A stretch of DNA of 64,000 bases, taken from positions 114,738 through 178,737 of IMG/VR virus record IMGVR_UViG_3300024320_000003. One strand, written 5' to 3'. Below, one piece after another: positions 25,799-35,549 of this stretch. The DNA is from a virus. The position numbers and the translations under genes are program-made. The notes under the pieces are model-generated. The model ran no database searches. It saw nothing but the letters and a program-made list of their open reading frames with translations, and was not told the origin of the DNA. Each line of letters opens with the position of its first letter. The first letter of the stretch is position 1.

Positions 25799-26452
25799 AT
25801 GATTAGTTACTACGACTTTAATGATGTGGCTACGGTTGTTGACGCCACCCTATTCAAATATAATTACATCGACAATAAGATTCTTACACTAGTAAAGAAT
25901 CAATTAGACTATAGGGTCGTTAATGATGGATCTCTTCTAGTAAGTAAAGAGCAATTATCTTTGTTTTTAAAAGAAAACTTTCAATCCGATATTAATAGAA
26001 TTAATGCAACTGGTTTTGAACAATTTCATAAAGAAGCAACTACTATCTATTTTCTACATAAGATTTTAAATGATTTTACAAATCTAGAATATGTTAAACT
26101 GACTATCAATAAGAATAAATCTTATAGTAGATTATCTGACATAGATGGAATTAAGACTCTTAGATTTAATTTTAAAGTATTGGCAGGAACATTAAGGCTA
26201 TATGATATATTTCAACAAGAAAAAGATTTACAAGAAATAAACTCTATTTTAATTTCACTAGGTCTTATGAAAAAGAATGTTCCTTACGCAAGGCACAATG
26301 CTTCTCATATATTTAATGCCTTAGATTCTTTTGTAAGATCGAGAGAAGGTTCAGATGGAAAAGAATTTGATACTGCATTAGATCTAATGGACTGCATAGA
26401 AGCTAAGATCCAAGATGATAATCCCAAAATAATGTTAATCACTGATTACTAG
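25799..26452 (+). CDS. Unknown protein, 217 aa
   Basis: 217 residues, mostly helical, beginning MISYYDFNDVATVVDATLF directly after the previous stop. No catalytic motif or membrane segment is seen. It ends the small unit that starts at 25367 and is followed by a late box. Confidence 0.65.
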   Translation: MISYYDFNDVATVVDATLFKYNYIDNKILTLVKNQLDYRVVNDGSLLVSKEQLSLFLKENFQSDINRINATGFEQFHKEATTIYFLHKILNDFTNLEYVKLTINKNKSYSRLSDIDGIKTLRFNFKVLAGTLRLYDIFQQEKDLQEINSILISLGLMKKNVPYARHNASHIFNALDSFVRSREGSDGKEFDTALDLMDCIEAKIQDDNPKIMLITDY

Positions 26453-26463
26453 CTTTCTTTAAC

Positions 26464-26473
26464 GAATATATAG
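26464..26473 (+). promoter_or_regulatory. Late promoter box GAATATATAG
   Basis: Starts 30 bases before the neck gene ATG; same form and spacing as other late boxes. Confidence 0.55.
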
Positions 26474-26493
26474 ACAAAAGAACTAGATATTAA

Positions 26494-28443
26494 ATGGTAA
26501 CAGGATATACTGCAAACGCAAACGGAGATCAACTCATAGCATCCCTACAAGATCCTTTTCAGAACGTAATAAAGATTACGGATTGGGAAATTATAGCAGG
26601 TTTAACAACACCACAGACAAAGGGTGTAGTTATATTGAATGCAGGATCTCCAACAGTAATAGGAATGGGAACAGATTTTACATTTCTAGCCAATGGTGAT
26701 GAAATTGTATTAGGAAATAAGATATTTCAAATTAGTTCCGTACCAGACGCATACACCCTGGAATTAACAACGTCACCCCAGTTTTCAACACAACCATCTG
26801 GAATAGAATTTTTCTTAGTTCCTAATGAATTAAATAAATTTGATTATGAATTTAGATGGTCACAGACTGGTGGATCTTTTTCAGAATTTTCAGAATTAAA
26901 TAAAACTTCAAACATCGGAGATTTATTCAGTTTAGATTTTAATAATACACTTCCACTTTACATTGACCTAAAAGCAGAAGTATCTTCATTATCCGGAGGT
27001 AACTCTTTATCTCTTATTTCAATCACATATACTACACAGACTGAAGACGGTATTGTTGAAGCATGTCCTAACTTTTGTGTTGAGTGTTTAGATCCCTTTT
27101 CAATGGACGGATGTGCAAACATTATCGTAGAAGAATGTAATGATAATTTATTTAATCCATATAATTTAAGTAAATCTACTAAATTTGTAAAACAAATCAC
27201 AGGATTAGTAAGCAATATATTTGGCCATGAAGTAAACTATTTTAGAACTGAACCAGATATGAGAACAGAAGATGTTACTCTTATGGAATATAGTTTACAT
27301 GATGTAGTAGATAATAAAAACATAAAGATATTAGTCCCGGGAAATGAATTTCCTGAAGAAAGTATAACTTTCGATATATTCGGAATGGATTTTGCAGACT
27401 TTGAAATTCACATTACTCAAGAAGAATTTGATAGAGCGTTTGGTGAAAGAGATTCTCAAGGAAATTTAATAAAAAGCAGATATCCTAGATCTAAGGATTA
27501 CATGTATATTCCTATTATTAATAGAATGTATGAAGTTCATACCATAGCTTTAGCTGACGAGTTTAATAAGACCAATTCATACTGGAGAGTAATGCTGAAG
27601 AAATATCAAGAAAGAACTTCAGTTAATAAAAATACATTCAACGCCGCAACTGACACGTTAACCACTGGAATCGAAGAAGTTTTTGGAGAAAGACAAAGGG
27701 AAGAGCAGGAAAAGGTTTCGAATCCGCAGCAATTTCAAACAGTTATTTCTACACACAAGGATGGTATTAGAAATTTCTATAATAAAGATTTACAAATAAT
27801 AGATTTTGAATTAAAAAACAGATGGACAATTGTTAGTAAAAATTATTATGACTTATCTGGAGTAGCGGAAGGAGATTTATGTATCGAATATGATGCACCA
27901 TCTAGTCTAGAAACAGGCAAAAACATGGCAATTTCCGGATGGTTTAATCCACAGTTTGAAATTGGAAGTGGAGATCATTTCATAATAGGAGATCCAACCG
28001 CGCTTACAGGATTTAAAACTTATTTAAACGATTCAGAATTTAAAATAATGGTTAATGGAAATACAGTTACATTTAACCACGGCCTTTCTTTAGAAAAAAG
28101 ATGGTATGGATTTACTTTAAATATAAGTAATGAATTTTCCACAACTAGTTTAAGTATTTATAACTTAAATGAATCTGGATTACCTCAAAGCGCAACCTCT
28201 CAATTAACTGAAGTGTTTAATGAAGTTAAACCTTCGGGCTTAGTTTGGAACTCTAATTCTAATTTCCAAATAAGAGGAAATAGTATGTATATGACCAACA
28301 TTAGAGTATTCGATCAAATGATAGAAGAAGAACAAAGATCTAATATATTAAATCAATATATAGTTAGAGATAATCAACTTGCTAAATTAATAGACAATGC
28401 AATACCTAGTATTGGGTTTCAGAAATTTAGACACACTAGGTAA
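26494..28443 (+). CDS. Neck protein, gp14-like core with extra N- and C-terminal domains
   Basis: 649 residues. Residues about 215-380 (NYFRTEPDMRTEDVTLMEY, then DKNIKILVPG, MYIPIINRMYEVHTI, NSYWRVMLKKYQ) follow the pattern of T4 gp14, which is only 256 residues. The N-terminal about 190 residues are beta-rich; the C-terminal about 190 (ISGWFNPQFEIGSGDHFIIG and following strands) look like a concanavalin/LamG-type jelly roll. It lies just before the small terminase, where T4 has 13-14-15-16-17. A collar protein with an added glycan-binding module is the best reading. Confidence 0.6.
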   Translation: MVTGYTANANGDQLIASLQDPFQNVIKITDWEIIAGLTTPQTKGVVILNAGSPTVIGMGTDFTFLANGDEIVLGNKIFQISSVPDAYTLELTTSPQFSTQPSGIEFFLVPNELNKFDYEFRWSQTGGSFSEFSELNKTSNIGDLFSLDFNNTLPLYIDLKAEVSSLSGGNSLSLISITYTTQTEDGIVEACPNFCVECLDPFSMDGCANIIVEECNDNLFNPYNLSKSTKFVKQITGLVSNIFGHEVNYFRTEPDMRTEDVTLMEYSLHDVVDNKNIKILVPGNEFPEESITFDIFGMDFADFEIHITQEEFDRAFGERDSQGNLIKSRYPRSKDYMYIPIINRMYEVHTIALADEFNKTNSYWRVMLKKYQERTSVNKNTFNAATDTLTTGIEEVFGERQREEQEKVSNPQQFQTVISTHKDGIRNFYNKDLQIIDFELKNRWTIVSKNYYDLSGVAEGDLCIEYDAPSSLETGKNMAISGWFNPQFEIGSGDHFIIGDPTALTGFKTYLNDSEFKIMVNGNTVTFNHGLSLEKRWYGFTLNISNEFSTTSLSIYNLNESGLPQSATSQLTEVFNEVKPSGLVWNSNSNFQIRGNSMYMTNIRVFDQMIEEEQRSNILNQYIVRDNQLAKLIDNAIPSIGFQKFRHTR

Positions 28444-28447
28444 TTAG

Positions 28448-28456
28448 GATATATAA
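28448..28456 (+). promoter_or_regulatory. Late promoter box GATATATAA
   Basis: Starts 28 bases before the small terminase ATG; GGATATATAATCC around it is an imperfect palindrome. Confidence 0.55.
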
Positions 28457-28475
28457 TCCTATAAAACAATAACTT

Positions 28476-29126
28476 ATGTCAGAAGAAAAGAAGTCAATAA
28501 AAGACCAAGCAGAAGATATTAGAAAAGAGCTTGATGAACTTATTGGTGAAAGTGTAGATATAACAGAGGCTACGGATACTGATCCAGCGTTTCTTCCACT
28601 TCAACCAAAGGAAGTTCTTCCATCATTTGGAGAACTTAAAACAAGATCTACTAAAACAGCTAAGAAAACTATAACAGCCCTTATGAAATTTTATCTTGCA
28701 GAAGATATAATTGAAAAGGATGAATATATCGCTGCTAAGAAAAAGATGGATGAGATGACAATGTCTTCTTTAGTTTATCAATTACAAGCAGGTGAAAGAG
28801 CTCTTACAACACTATTAGAAACTATCGAAGATGGCGAATTAGCTCCAAGAATGTTTGAAGTTCTTGCAACTTTACAGAAATCAATGCTAGATATTATTAA
28901 ATCCCAAACAATGTATTTAATGGCAACTGAAGAAAGTGCTAAACGAATTTCTAGAGATATAGAAATTTACAAGAAAAGAGATGATGTTAGGGAAATAGAA
29001 GAATCAGGAGGTTCCACTGGTGATTCTGCGGTTCAAAGAGGAACTAAAGATCTTATGAGAATGATTCGTTCTGGAATCGATTCAGAAACTCAAGATATCG
29101 AAGATGTAGAACCTAACGAAGAATAA
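28476..29126 (+). CDS. 16: Small terminase subunit gp16
   Basis: 216 residues (T4 gp16 is 164). A charged N-terminal helix is followed by a long central coiled coil (about residues 65-170, including SLVYQLQAGERALTTLLE) and a flexible acidic C-terminus, the layout of T4-type small terminases. It recognises or regulates DNA for packaging by gp17. It ends 2 bases before the gp17 ATG. Confidence 0.82.
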   Translation: MSEEKKSIKDQAEDIRKELDELIGESVDITEATDTDPAFLPLQPKEVLPSFGELKTRSTKTAKKTITALMKFYLAEDIIEKDEYIAAKKKMDEMTMSSLVYQLQAGERALTTLLETIEDGELAPRMFEVLATLQKSMLDIIKSQTMYLMATEESAKRISRDIEIYKKRDDVREIEESGGSTGDSAVQRGTKDLMRMIRSGIDSETQDIEDVEPNEE

Positions 29127-29128
29127 CA

Positions 29129-30955
29129 ATGAGCGATTACGTAGGAGATAATATGTGGATTCCGAAAGGAGACAAAAGCGATCCTGGTCAAAAGCTGGTA
29201 TGGTCGACTAAGAATGTTGATGATCTTTTAGTAGCACTAGATAAAGGATATCGCCCACAAGTTTCTATGCCCTTTTATGAGGGTAAGCAGTTTTTACGTA
29301 AGGGTAATATTGTATTTGAATATACTGAAGAGGAAATTGCAGAGCTGGCTAAATGCGCAAATGATATTGTTTATTTTGCAGAAAAGTATGCAGTAGTAAT
29401 GACAGATGAAGGTATTCAACAGGTGAAACTTAGAGAATATCAAAAAGAATTATTACATAACTTTCAAAACGAAAGATTTAATATTGTATTAGCGGCCAGA
29501 CAAATGGGTAAAACTGTAACGGCTTCTATTTTTAATGCATGGTATGTTACATTTAACTATGATAAAACTACTCTTCTTTTAGCTAATAAATCAGATTCAA
29601 CAAAAGAAATTATAGATAAAGCAAAGGTAGTTATTGAAAACCTTCCTTTCTTTATGAAACCAGGTATTATTAAGTATGACGTTATGAATGTACGTTCAGA
29701 TAATGGATGTAGATTAGTAGGTCAATCAACTACCGCAAAATCAGGTATTGGTTTTACTATTCATAACTTATATCTTGATGAGTTCGCACACATTCATCCA
29801 ACTATAGTTGATTCATTCTATGAAAATGTATATCCTACATTATCAGCTTCTAAGGTATCTAGAATTAATATTACTTCAACACCGAATGGATTTAATAAAT
29901 TCTATGAAATTTATGCAGGTGCTGAAAAAGGAGAAAATGAATATACACCAACGAGAGTTGATTGGTGGCAGCATCCGGATAGAGATGATGCATGGTATGA
30001 AAGAGAACTTGGAAACTTAGGTTCTGAAGAAGCCTTTAATAGACAATATGGAAATGAATTCGTAAGTTCTTCTAATCTATTATTAAGCCCAATGGTTATG
30101 AAAACCATGAGAAAGAATTCACATGAATTTATATGGCATGATTTAGAAGATTTCGAAAATATACAAATAGATACAAAGGGAGTTTTAGGATTTCATAAAG
30201 ACTTCGATCCTGAAGGAGCAAAAGAATCTAATAGATTTTATTTGTTTTCAGTAGACATCGCAGAAGGCAACGGAGGTGATTACTCTGTAATTAATGTTTT
30301 CGAAGTAGAACCAATGGAAGATAAGGACATTATTGATGCAGTGACACCCGGTGCAATGTATGACTTTTTTAGATTGAATCAAGTGGCAGTCTTTAGATCT
30401 AATGAACATGTTATTGAAGATTTTGCAAAGGTTCTATATACATTAGCTGTTGAGATATTTAATCCTGAAAATGTTAAGATGATTATAGAATTCAATACAT
30501 ACGGTTCTATCTTATTGAAATATTTACAAACAGTTTATCCTTCAAGAAATGAATTTGAAGACGAGATGGTATTAAGGTTTAAACATAGACATGATTCAAG
30601 AGCCTTAAAACCAGGTATAAAATTAAAAGCAGATAACAAATCAGTGTTTTGCCAAAATTTTAAAAAATTAATTGAAAATAATAGAATAAAAATAAATGAC
30701 ACAGAAACTGTAAATGAAGCAAGTCTTTTCGGTAGTCTTAAAAATGGAAGCTATGGTGCTCAAATGGGTAATGATGATATCATTATGACAGGAATCACTG
30801 CCACTGAATTTTTTAACACTACAGATTATGCAGATTACATCGAAGAATTGCTAGATTTTATAGATCCTGAAAAGTATAAATTAATGGAAACTACTCTATA
30901 TCAACAAAACGATTCAGCCGGAGATATGCAGTATGATATTTATGATCTTATATAG
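29129..30955 (+). CDS. 17: Large terminase subunit gp17
   Basis: 608 residues (T4 gp17 is 610). Packaging ATPase with Walker A LAARQMGKT (about residue 122), Walker B LYLDEFA (about 214) and coupling motif ITSTPNG; the nuclease domain begins FSVDIAEGNGGDYS (about 373) with its catalytic Asp. It pumps DNA into the prohead and cuts concatemers. It is cotranscribed with gp16, and a late box follows for the sheath. Confidence 0.96.
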   Translation: MSDYVGDNMWIPKGDKSDPGQKLVWSTKNVDDLLVALDKGYRPQVSMPFYEGKQFLRKGNIVFEYTEEEIAELAKCANDIVYFAEKYAVVMTDEGIQQVKLREYQKELLHNFQNERFNIVLAARQMGKTVTASIFNAWYVTFNYDKTTLLLANKSDSTKEIIDKAKVVIENLPFFMKPGIIKYDVMNVRSDNGCRLVGQSTTAKSGIGFTIHNLYLDEFAHIHPTIVDSFYENVYPTLSASKVSRINITSTPNGFNKFYEIYAGAEKGENEYTPTRVDWWQHPDRDDAWYERELGNLGSEEAFNRQYGNEFVSSSNLLLSPMVMKTMRKNSHEFIWHDLEDFENIQIDTKGVLGFHKDFDPEGAKESNRFYLFSVDIAEGNGGDYSVINVFEVEPMEDKDIIDAVTPGAMYDFFRLNQVAVFRSNEHVIEDFAKVLYTLAVEIFNPENVKMIIEFNTYGSILLKYLQTVYPSRNEFEDEMVLRFKHRHDSRALKPGIKLKADNKSVFCQNFKKLIENNRIKINDTETVNEASLFGSLKNGSYGAQMGNDDIIMTGITATEFFNTTDYADYIEELLDFIDPEKYKLMETTLYQQNDSAGDMQYDIYDLI

Positions 30956-30976
30956 ACTAAACTCCAGATTTACACG

Positions 30977-30985
30977 GATATATAG
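30977..30985 (+). promoter_or_regulatory. Late promoter box GATATATAG
   Basis: Starts 41 bases before the sheath ATG. Confidence 0.55.
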
Positions 30986-31017
30986 ATTAACAAATAAAAA
31001 AATAAAATTAAATAACT

Positions 31018-33684
31018 ATGGCACTAAGTCCTCAATTATTACAATTCAAGAGTTCAGGCGTTTACAGATTGGAATTTGATAAATCTCAAACTGCTAATAT
31101 TGACGTTTCTACTCTTAGGCTGGTTGTTGGTCACTCAAGAAAGGGACCTTATAATACACCAGTATTAATCGAAAACGTTGAAGCATTCATTCAAGTATAT
31201 GGAAACATTGACAAATCGTTAGAGAAAAAAGGAATGTTCTTCCACAGATCAGCTAAAGCTGCTCTTTCAAGAGGACCTATCCTAGCTCTTAACCTTGCTC
31301 AATTTGGAGTAAATGATTTAGCTTCAGCTGCACAAATTTCAACAAACGGATCATATGAATCTGATCCAGTATCGAATAGATATTCAGCGCCGCTTCCAAC
31401 GGATGTAGCATTTGAAGTAGGTGATCCTATTCCAGATACAGGATCTGTTCCAGTTGCAACTGCTATTACAGACGCTGCAGCAGCTACACTTTCAGTAGAC
31501 GGTTTAACTTTAACACTAGCAGGTGTAGATTTAACATCTAGCCTAGCAGGTACTTTCTATTTACTTTCAGATGCAGGTAATGAACCTCATATTGCAGCAA
31601 CAGCTGCGTTTGATGGTACAGATACTGTAATTACAGCTTTAGCTGCTATCAATACAGCTCACGGTGGTGGTTCAACAAGTTTTGATATTTATGACAGTGC
31701 AGCGACTATTGCTCCCGATCAGTATACTCTAGCACAAGTTGAAGCTGATACGTTTTATACTTATCCTTCACTAGGTCATCAGACTGGAGACTATACTTAT
31801 TCAAGTTTCTTTGACACTGATAAATTTATGATTCCTTCTGATGAGAAATTATTACAAACATTAGGTGAAGATGCTAACCAAGTTTTAAACTTTGTTAATA
31901 TTAAACAAACACCAATCACAGTTTTCACAAGAAAAGCGCAAGATACGGCTGGATTTGATGTTACTGCAAGAGAATGGTATGGAGAAGGAAATGTTCCAGC
32001 ATATTTAAATGACAAAGATTTAATGTCAGATTATATGATTGATGTATTTGTATTCAAAGGTCAATTTGATGCTGCAGCAATGGACACCGATCCAGTTTAT
32101 GGATTTTACTTCGACAGTAAAGGTTTAAGAAAAGAGCTAATAGAACAATTTGCAAATTTAAGACAAGTTGAAATGATAGGTTCTTATTCTGGTTCAATGC
32201 TTCCAGGTTTTAAAGACTTAGAAGGAAGAAACGTATATATCGAAACAATGATTAACGCTGAAGCAAGAAGAACAGGTTTATTCTGTGCAATTGCTGAAGA
32301 TTTAGTAACTGATGAATCTGGAGATACTCCAATTGATTTAGTTGGTCACACATTTGACGAAGACGGATCAGATCAAGTAGTATTATCTTACGATGTTGAA
32401 ATGAGATCAATAGCATTACCTAACGCTGATGTATATGCCGCGGAAGGAGAAGATGCAAAATTTACTTTTAACGATCCTAATCATCCAAAGCCAGAAATTA
32501 CAAAAGGAAACTATATTAGAGTAGGTGAAAGATTAGCTTTAGTTAAACAAGTATCAGTTGAAAAAACAGATTTAGTAACTATATGGACTGTTAAATTATC
32601 AGAAGCAGCTCCTTTAGTAGCTCCTTCAGTTTATGTTGAATCTTTAGAAGATGCAGCTGAGTCATATACTCCATTTGTATTAAATGGTGCTCAAATTGAA
32701 GCAGAAACTATTTTCTCATGTTTAGAAGCTATTAAAGTAGGAACAGGATTAGCAACTGGTTTAGTAGATAAAGATGCAATCGAATTTAGATATATTGTTG
32801 ATACATTTGGTTCTTTTGATAATCAATTAAGAGATAAAATCCAATTATCTCAATTAGCAAAAGAAAGACAAAATGCATCAGCTATATTAAATGCACCAAT
32901 GGTAAAAGATTTTAAAGCATCTACGGATCCTTCATTTATCAATGCATTTAGCCAGTCATTCCAAACTTCATACATTCCAGAAGGAGGTAACTTAGATTTA
33001 AATCCAACATCCTTATACACATTACCAAGTATCGCAGATGGTGCAAATTACGCATTCTACTACGGTCCTGGTCTTATTGTAAGAGAAAATGGAAAAGACA
33101 TCATGGTTCCACCAGCTGCGTATGTATCTAATAACTATATTGATAAATACACAGATGCTTTACCATGGTCAATTGTTGCTGGTCCTAGAAGAGGAGTTGT
33201 TGCTGGCCCTAATGTTGTAGGTGCTGAATACTCTTTTGACAAAGCAGACAGAGACATTTTAGAGCCATTTGGTTATAATCCAATTGTATTCCAAAGAGGA
33301 GTTGGTTTAACTATCTTAGGAAATAAAACTGCACAGCAGTCTATTAAATCATCACTATCTTCAGCTCACGTTAGAGAAGTGTTAATTTACATTCAAGATG
33401 CAATGGCAGATATCCTTAAAGATTACGTATTCGAATTTAACAATGCACAAACTAGATTAGAAATCAAAACTCTAGCAGATTCATTAATGGAATCAGTTAG
33501 ACAAGATGGTGGTGTATACGATTTCAAAAACGTAATGGATCAATCAAATAACACAGGTGAGGTAATTGACAACAACATAGGTATCATAGATACATTTGTT
33601 GAGCCAGTTAAAGGTTTAGAAATAGTTGTGCATAGAACAACAATTTTAAATACTGGTGAAATTTCAACCGGAAACTTTAGTTAA
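31018..33684 (+). CDS. 18: Contractile tail sheath protein gp18
   Basis: 888 residues, longer than T4 gp18 (659). The start SGVYRLEFDKSQTANIDVST and the C-terminal half (SIVAGPRRGVVAGPN, FQRGVGLTILGNKTAQ, HVREVLIYIQDAMADILKDY) match sheath proteins. An inserted region (about residues 120-260, rich in Ala/Asp/Thr) explains the extra length and probably forms a surface domain. It polymerises around the tube and contracts on infection. Confidence 0.95.
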   Translation: MALSPQLLQFKSSGVYRLEFDKSQTANIDVSTLRLVVGHSRKGPYNTPVLIENVEAFIQVYGNIDKSLEKKGMFFHRSAKAALSRGPILALNLAQFGVNDLASAAQISTNGSYESDPVSNRYSAPLPTDVAFEVGDPIPDTGSVPVATAITDAAAATLSVDGLTLTLAGVDLTSSLAGTFYLLSDAGNEPHIAATAAFDGTDTVITALAAINTAHGGGSTSFDIYDSAATIAPDQYTLAQVEADTFYTYPSLGHQTGDYTYSSFFDTDKFMIPSDEKLLQTLGEDANQVLNFVNIKQTPITVFTRKAQDTAGFDVTAREWYGEGNVPAYLNDKDLMSDYMIDVFVFKGQFDAAAMDTDPVYGFYFDSKGLRKELIEQFANLRQVEMIGSYSGSMLPGFKDLEGRNVYIETMINAEARRTGLFCAIAEDLVTDESGDTPIDLVGHTFDEDGSDQVVLSYDVEMRSIALPNADVYAAEGEDAKFTFNDPNHPKPEITKGNYIRVGERLALVKQVSVEKTDLVTIWTVKLSEAAPLVAPSVYVESLEDAAESYTPFVLNGAQIEAETIFSCLEAIKVGTGLATGLVDKDAIEFRYIVDTFGSFDNQLRDKIQLSQLAKERQNASAILNAPMVKDFKASTDPSFINAFSQSFQTSYIPEGGNLDLNPTSLYTLPSIADGANYAFYYGPGLIVRENGKDIMVPPAAYVSNNYIDKYTDALPWSIVAGPRRGVVAGPNVVGAEYSFDKADRDILEPFGYNPIVFQRGVGLTILGNKTAQQSIKSSLSSAHVREVLIYIQDAMADILKDYVFEFNNAQTRLEIKTLADSLMESVRQDGGVYDFKNVMDQSNNTGEVIDNNIGIIDTFVEPVKGLEIVVHRTTILNTGEISTGNFS

Positions 33685-33687
33685 GAA

Positions 33688-33696
33688 GATATATAA
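33688..33696 (+). promoter_or_regulatory. Late promoter box GATATATAA
   Basis: Starts 33 bases before the tail tube ATG, just after the sheath stop. Confidence 0.6.
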
Positions 33697-33720
33697 TAAA
33701 AAATAAAACAATAAAGACTT

Positions 33721-34275
33721 ATGGCTTTACCACACTATTCACAAGATCAAACTAGTAAGGCGGGTAGACAATTCGAACCAGTACAAGGAAACTTATTTGA
33801 GGTAACTATTTTACCTCCAGCTGGCGTTTCTGATGCTCCACTATTACTACAACACGTTAACACTATTGGCGGGTTGGAATTATACAAAGATGCAGGTACC
33901 GTCGAACAGAAATACAAGTTCTCAAAAAGATCTTATGCTGGTATGCCAGATGATACTTCACTTACAGTGGCTATCAATTTCTCTTTGAACTTAAACGACG
34001 CTAACCAAGCTTATTTATATAAAACAATGAGACAATGGTATAACTTAGCTTACAATCCACAAACTGGAGAAATGGGCTTAAAGAAAGACTATACTGGAAC
34101 AATAGTAATCGTTCAATTTAACAGAGCTGGAGATATTTTCAGAACTGTAACATTAGAAGATTGCTGGATTTCTTCTGGACTTCCATTCACTAACGACTTA
34201 AGTTATGAATCTCCAGAAGCTGCTGCTTTAGACGTATCATGGAGATGTGATACCTTTAAAGAAGTATTAGCTTAA
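33721..34275 (+). CDS. 19: Tail tube protein gp19
   Basis: 184 residues (T4 gp19 is 163). Family-like segments include FEVTILPPAG, the KYKFSKRSYAGMPDDTSLTV stretch and the ILEDCWISSGLPFTN-type pattern (VTLEDCWISSGLPF). It forms the inner tube through which DNA passes. It follows the sheath gene and is closed by a terminator. Confidence 0.92.
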   Translation: MALPHYSQDQTSKAGRQFEPVQGNLFEVTILPPAGVSDAPLLLQHVNTIGGLELYKDAGTVEQKYKFSKRSYAGMPDDTSLTVAINFSLNLNDANQAYLYKTMRQWYNLAYNPQTGEMGLKKDYTGTIVIVQFNRAGDIFRTVTLEDCWISSGLPFTNDLSYESPEAAALDVSWRCDTFKEVLA

Positions 34276-34286
34276 TTTATTAAAAG

Positions 34287-34319
34287 TAGGACGGCTTTAA
34301 TTAGTTCGTCCTATTTTTA
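34287..34319 (+). terminator. Rho-independent terminator after tail tube gene
   Basis: Stem TAGGACG (34287-34293) with CGTCCTA (34307-34313), then a T run. Confidence 0.8.
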
Positions 34320-34349
34320 TGAAACTAAAATATAATATAATGATATAAT
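34320..34349 (+). promoter_or_regulatory. Middle-type promoter, variant spacing
   Basis: TGAAAC 34320-34325 and ATATAAT 34343-34349, one base longer than the usual 16-base spacer. The following ATG is only 3 bases downstream, so a near-leaderless transcript is implied. Confidence 0.4.
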
Positions 34350-34352
34350 AAT

Positions 34353-34571
34353 ATGTCCAGTAAACTAACGAAGAAATTACAGGTATTACTCTCTGAAGAA
34401 GAAGTGTTTATCATAAACAGGATTATACTAAACGAGGCGATTGAAAATGGAGAGAGACCGGTTTCAGTTTCGGCGTTTATCAGAGACTTAATAAGACAAG
34501 AAATAGATAAAAAAAGCGATCTTCAAAAGAGTTGGGATCGAAATAGAATTAAACAACTCAAATCTAAATAA
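34353..34571 (+). CDS. Ribbon-helix-helix-like small protein, 72 aa
   Basis: 72 residues. KLQVLLSEEEVFIINRII then SVSAFIRDLIRQEIDKK follows the strand-helix-helix layout of ribbon-helix-helix DNA-binding proteins, with the typical VS-FIR-LI second helix. It could be a phage transcription regulator, placed between tail genes and with its own promoter; no target is known. Confidence 0.65.
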   Translation: MSSKLTKKLQVLLSEEEVFIINRIILNEAIENGERPVSVSAFIRDLIRQEIDKKSDLQKSWDRNRIKQLKSK

Positions 34572-34577
34572 TAAAAC

Positions 34578-35549
34578 ATGAGCAAAGACAAAAACAAAAA
34601 AGAAGAAGAAATCAATTTAGACGATCAATACAAAGCTATTGTTGAAGCTAATGAGAACGAATCTTCAGTAGAATCAGAAGAGCCTAAGAATTTAGGTAAA
34701 GTTGATATGTCTAGATTTCAACCAGCTGAAGCAAAGGAAGCTGATTTTCATTTAGGATATCATTCAGTTAAAATAGATTCACTACCGTCAGGTGGAATGT
34801 TCTATACTCCAGATACTGAAATTTCTATTAGATCTGCAAAGGTTGCAGAGATTAGACATTTCTCTACCATGGACGAAACCAACATTCTAGATGTAGATGA
34901 AAAATTAAATGCTATAGTAGAGTCATGTCTTAGAATAACTTCTAAGAAAAAAAGACTTTCATATAAGGATATTTTAGAAGAAGATAGATTTTGGTTAATT
35001 TTAGCAATCAGAGATTTAACTTTCCCTGAGCCTGAAAATGCATTAACTGTTAAGTATCAAGATAAGAGAGGTGTTTCTCACGATGCATCAATTGATAAGA
35101 AATATTTTCAATACTTTTCTATTCCAGAAGAATTAGATAAATATTACGATCAAGATAAAAGAACCTTTATTATTGAGACAAAATCATTTGGTAACATTGA
35201 AATGAGACCTCCTACAATTGGTCTAATGCAAAAGGTTACTAAGTATATTAAAGAAAAGCAAGAAAAGGGATTACAGGCTGATCAGTCTTTAATTCAATTA
35301 ATTCCATATCTATATACAGATTGGAGAGGCTTTGATGATAAATCAATCTTTAATTTTGAAGTAGAATTAAACGGATGGAACAATAGAAAATATGCTTTAG
35401 TATATAAACTCGCTGAAAAAATGAAAGTCGGAATTCAACCTGAGATGTTGGTAACGCATGAGGATGACGAGGTCCTCGTTCCGATTGGGTTTCGTGACGG
35501 AATCAAATCTATTTTCCTTGTTCAGGATATCGCTGGAGAACTTCTTTAA
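34578..35549 (+). CDS. 26: Baseplate hub assembly protein, gp26-like (T4_baseplate family)
   Basis: 323 residues, longer than T4 gp26 (208) owing to an acidic N-terminus. The motif series IDSLPSGGMFYTPDTEISIR, ILDVDEKLNAIVESCLRI and EDRFWLILAIRDLTF is that of the T4 baseplate/gp26 family. It follows the tail tube after a short regulator gene. The gene ends CTT CTT TAA inside a second open frame that continues as a tail-chaperone-like sequence, raising the possibility of a +1 frameshift product. Confidence 0.78.
   Translation: MSKDKNKKEEEINLDDQYKAIVEANENESSVESEEPKNLGKVDMSRFQPAEAKEADFHLGYHSVKIDSLPSGGMFYTPDTEISIRSAKVAEIRHFSTMDETNILDVDEKLNAIVESCLRITSKKKRLSYKDILEEDRFWLILAIRDLTFPEPENALTVKYQDKRGVSHDASIDKKYFQYFSIPEELDKYYDQDKRTFIIETKSFGNIEMRPPTIGLMQKVTKYIKEKQEKGLQADQSLIQLIPYLYTDWRGFDDKSIFNFEVELNGWNNRKYALVYKLAEKMKVGIQPEMLVTHEDDEVLVPIGFRDGIKSIFLVQDIAGELL

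Noticed and set aside
29808-30108. Extra open frames on both strands inside the terminase gene
   Set aside because: They lie within the terminase coding region, have biased composition and no start context.
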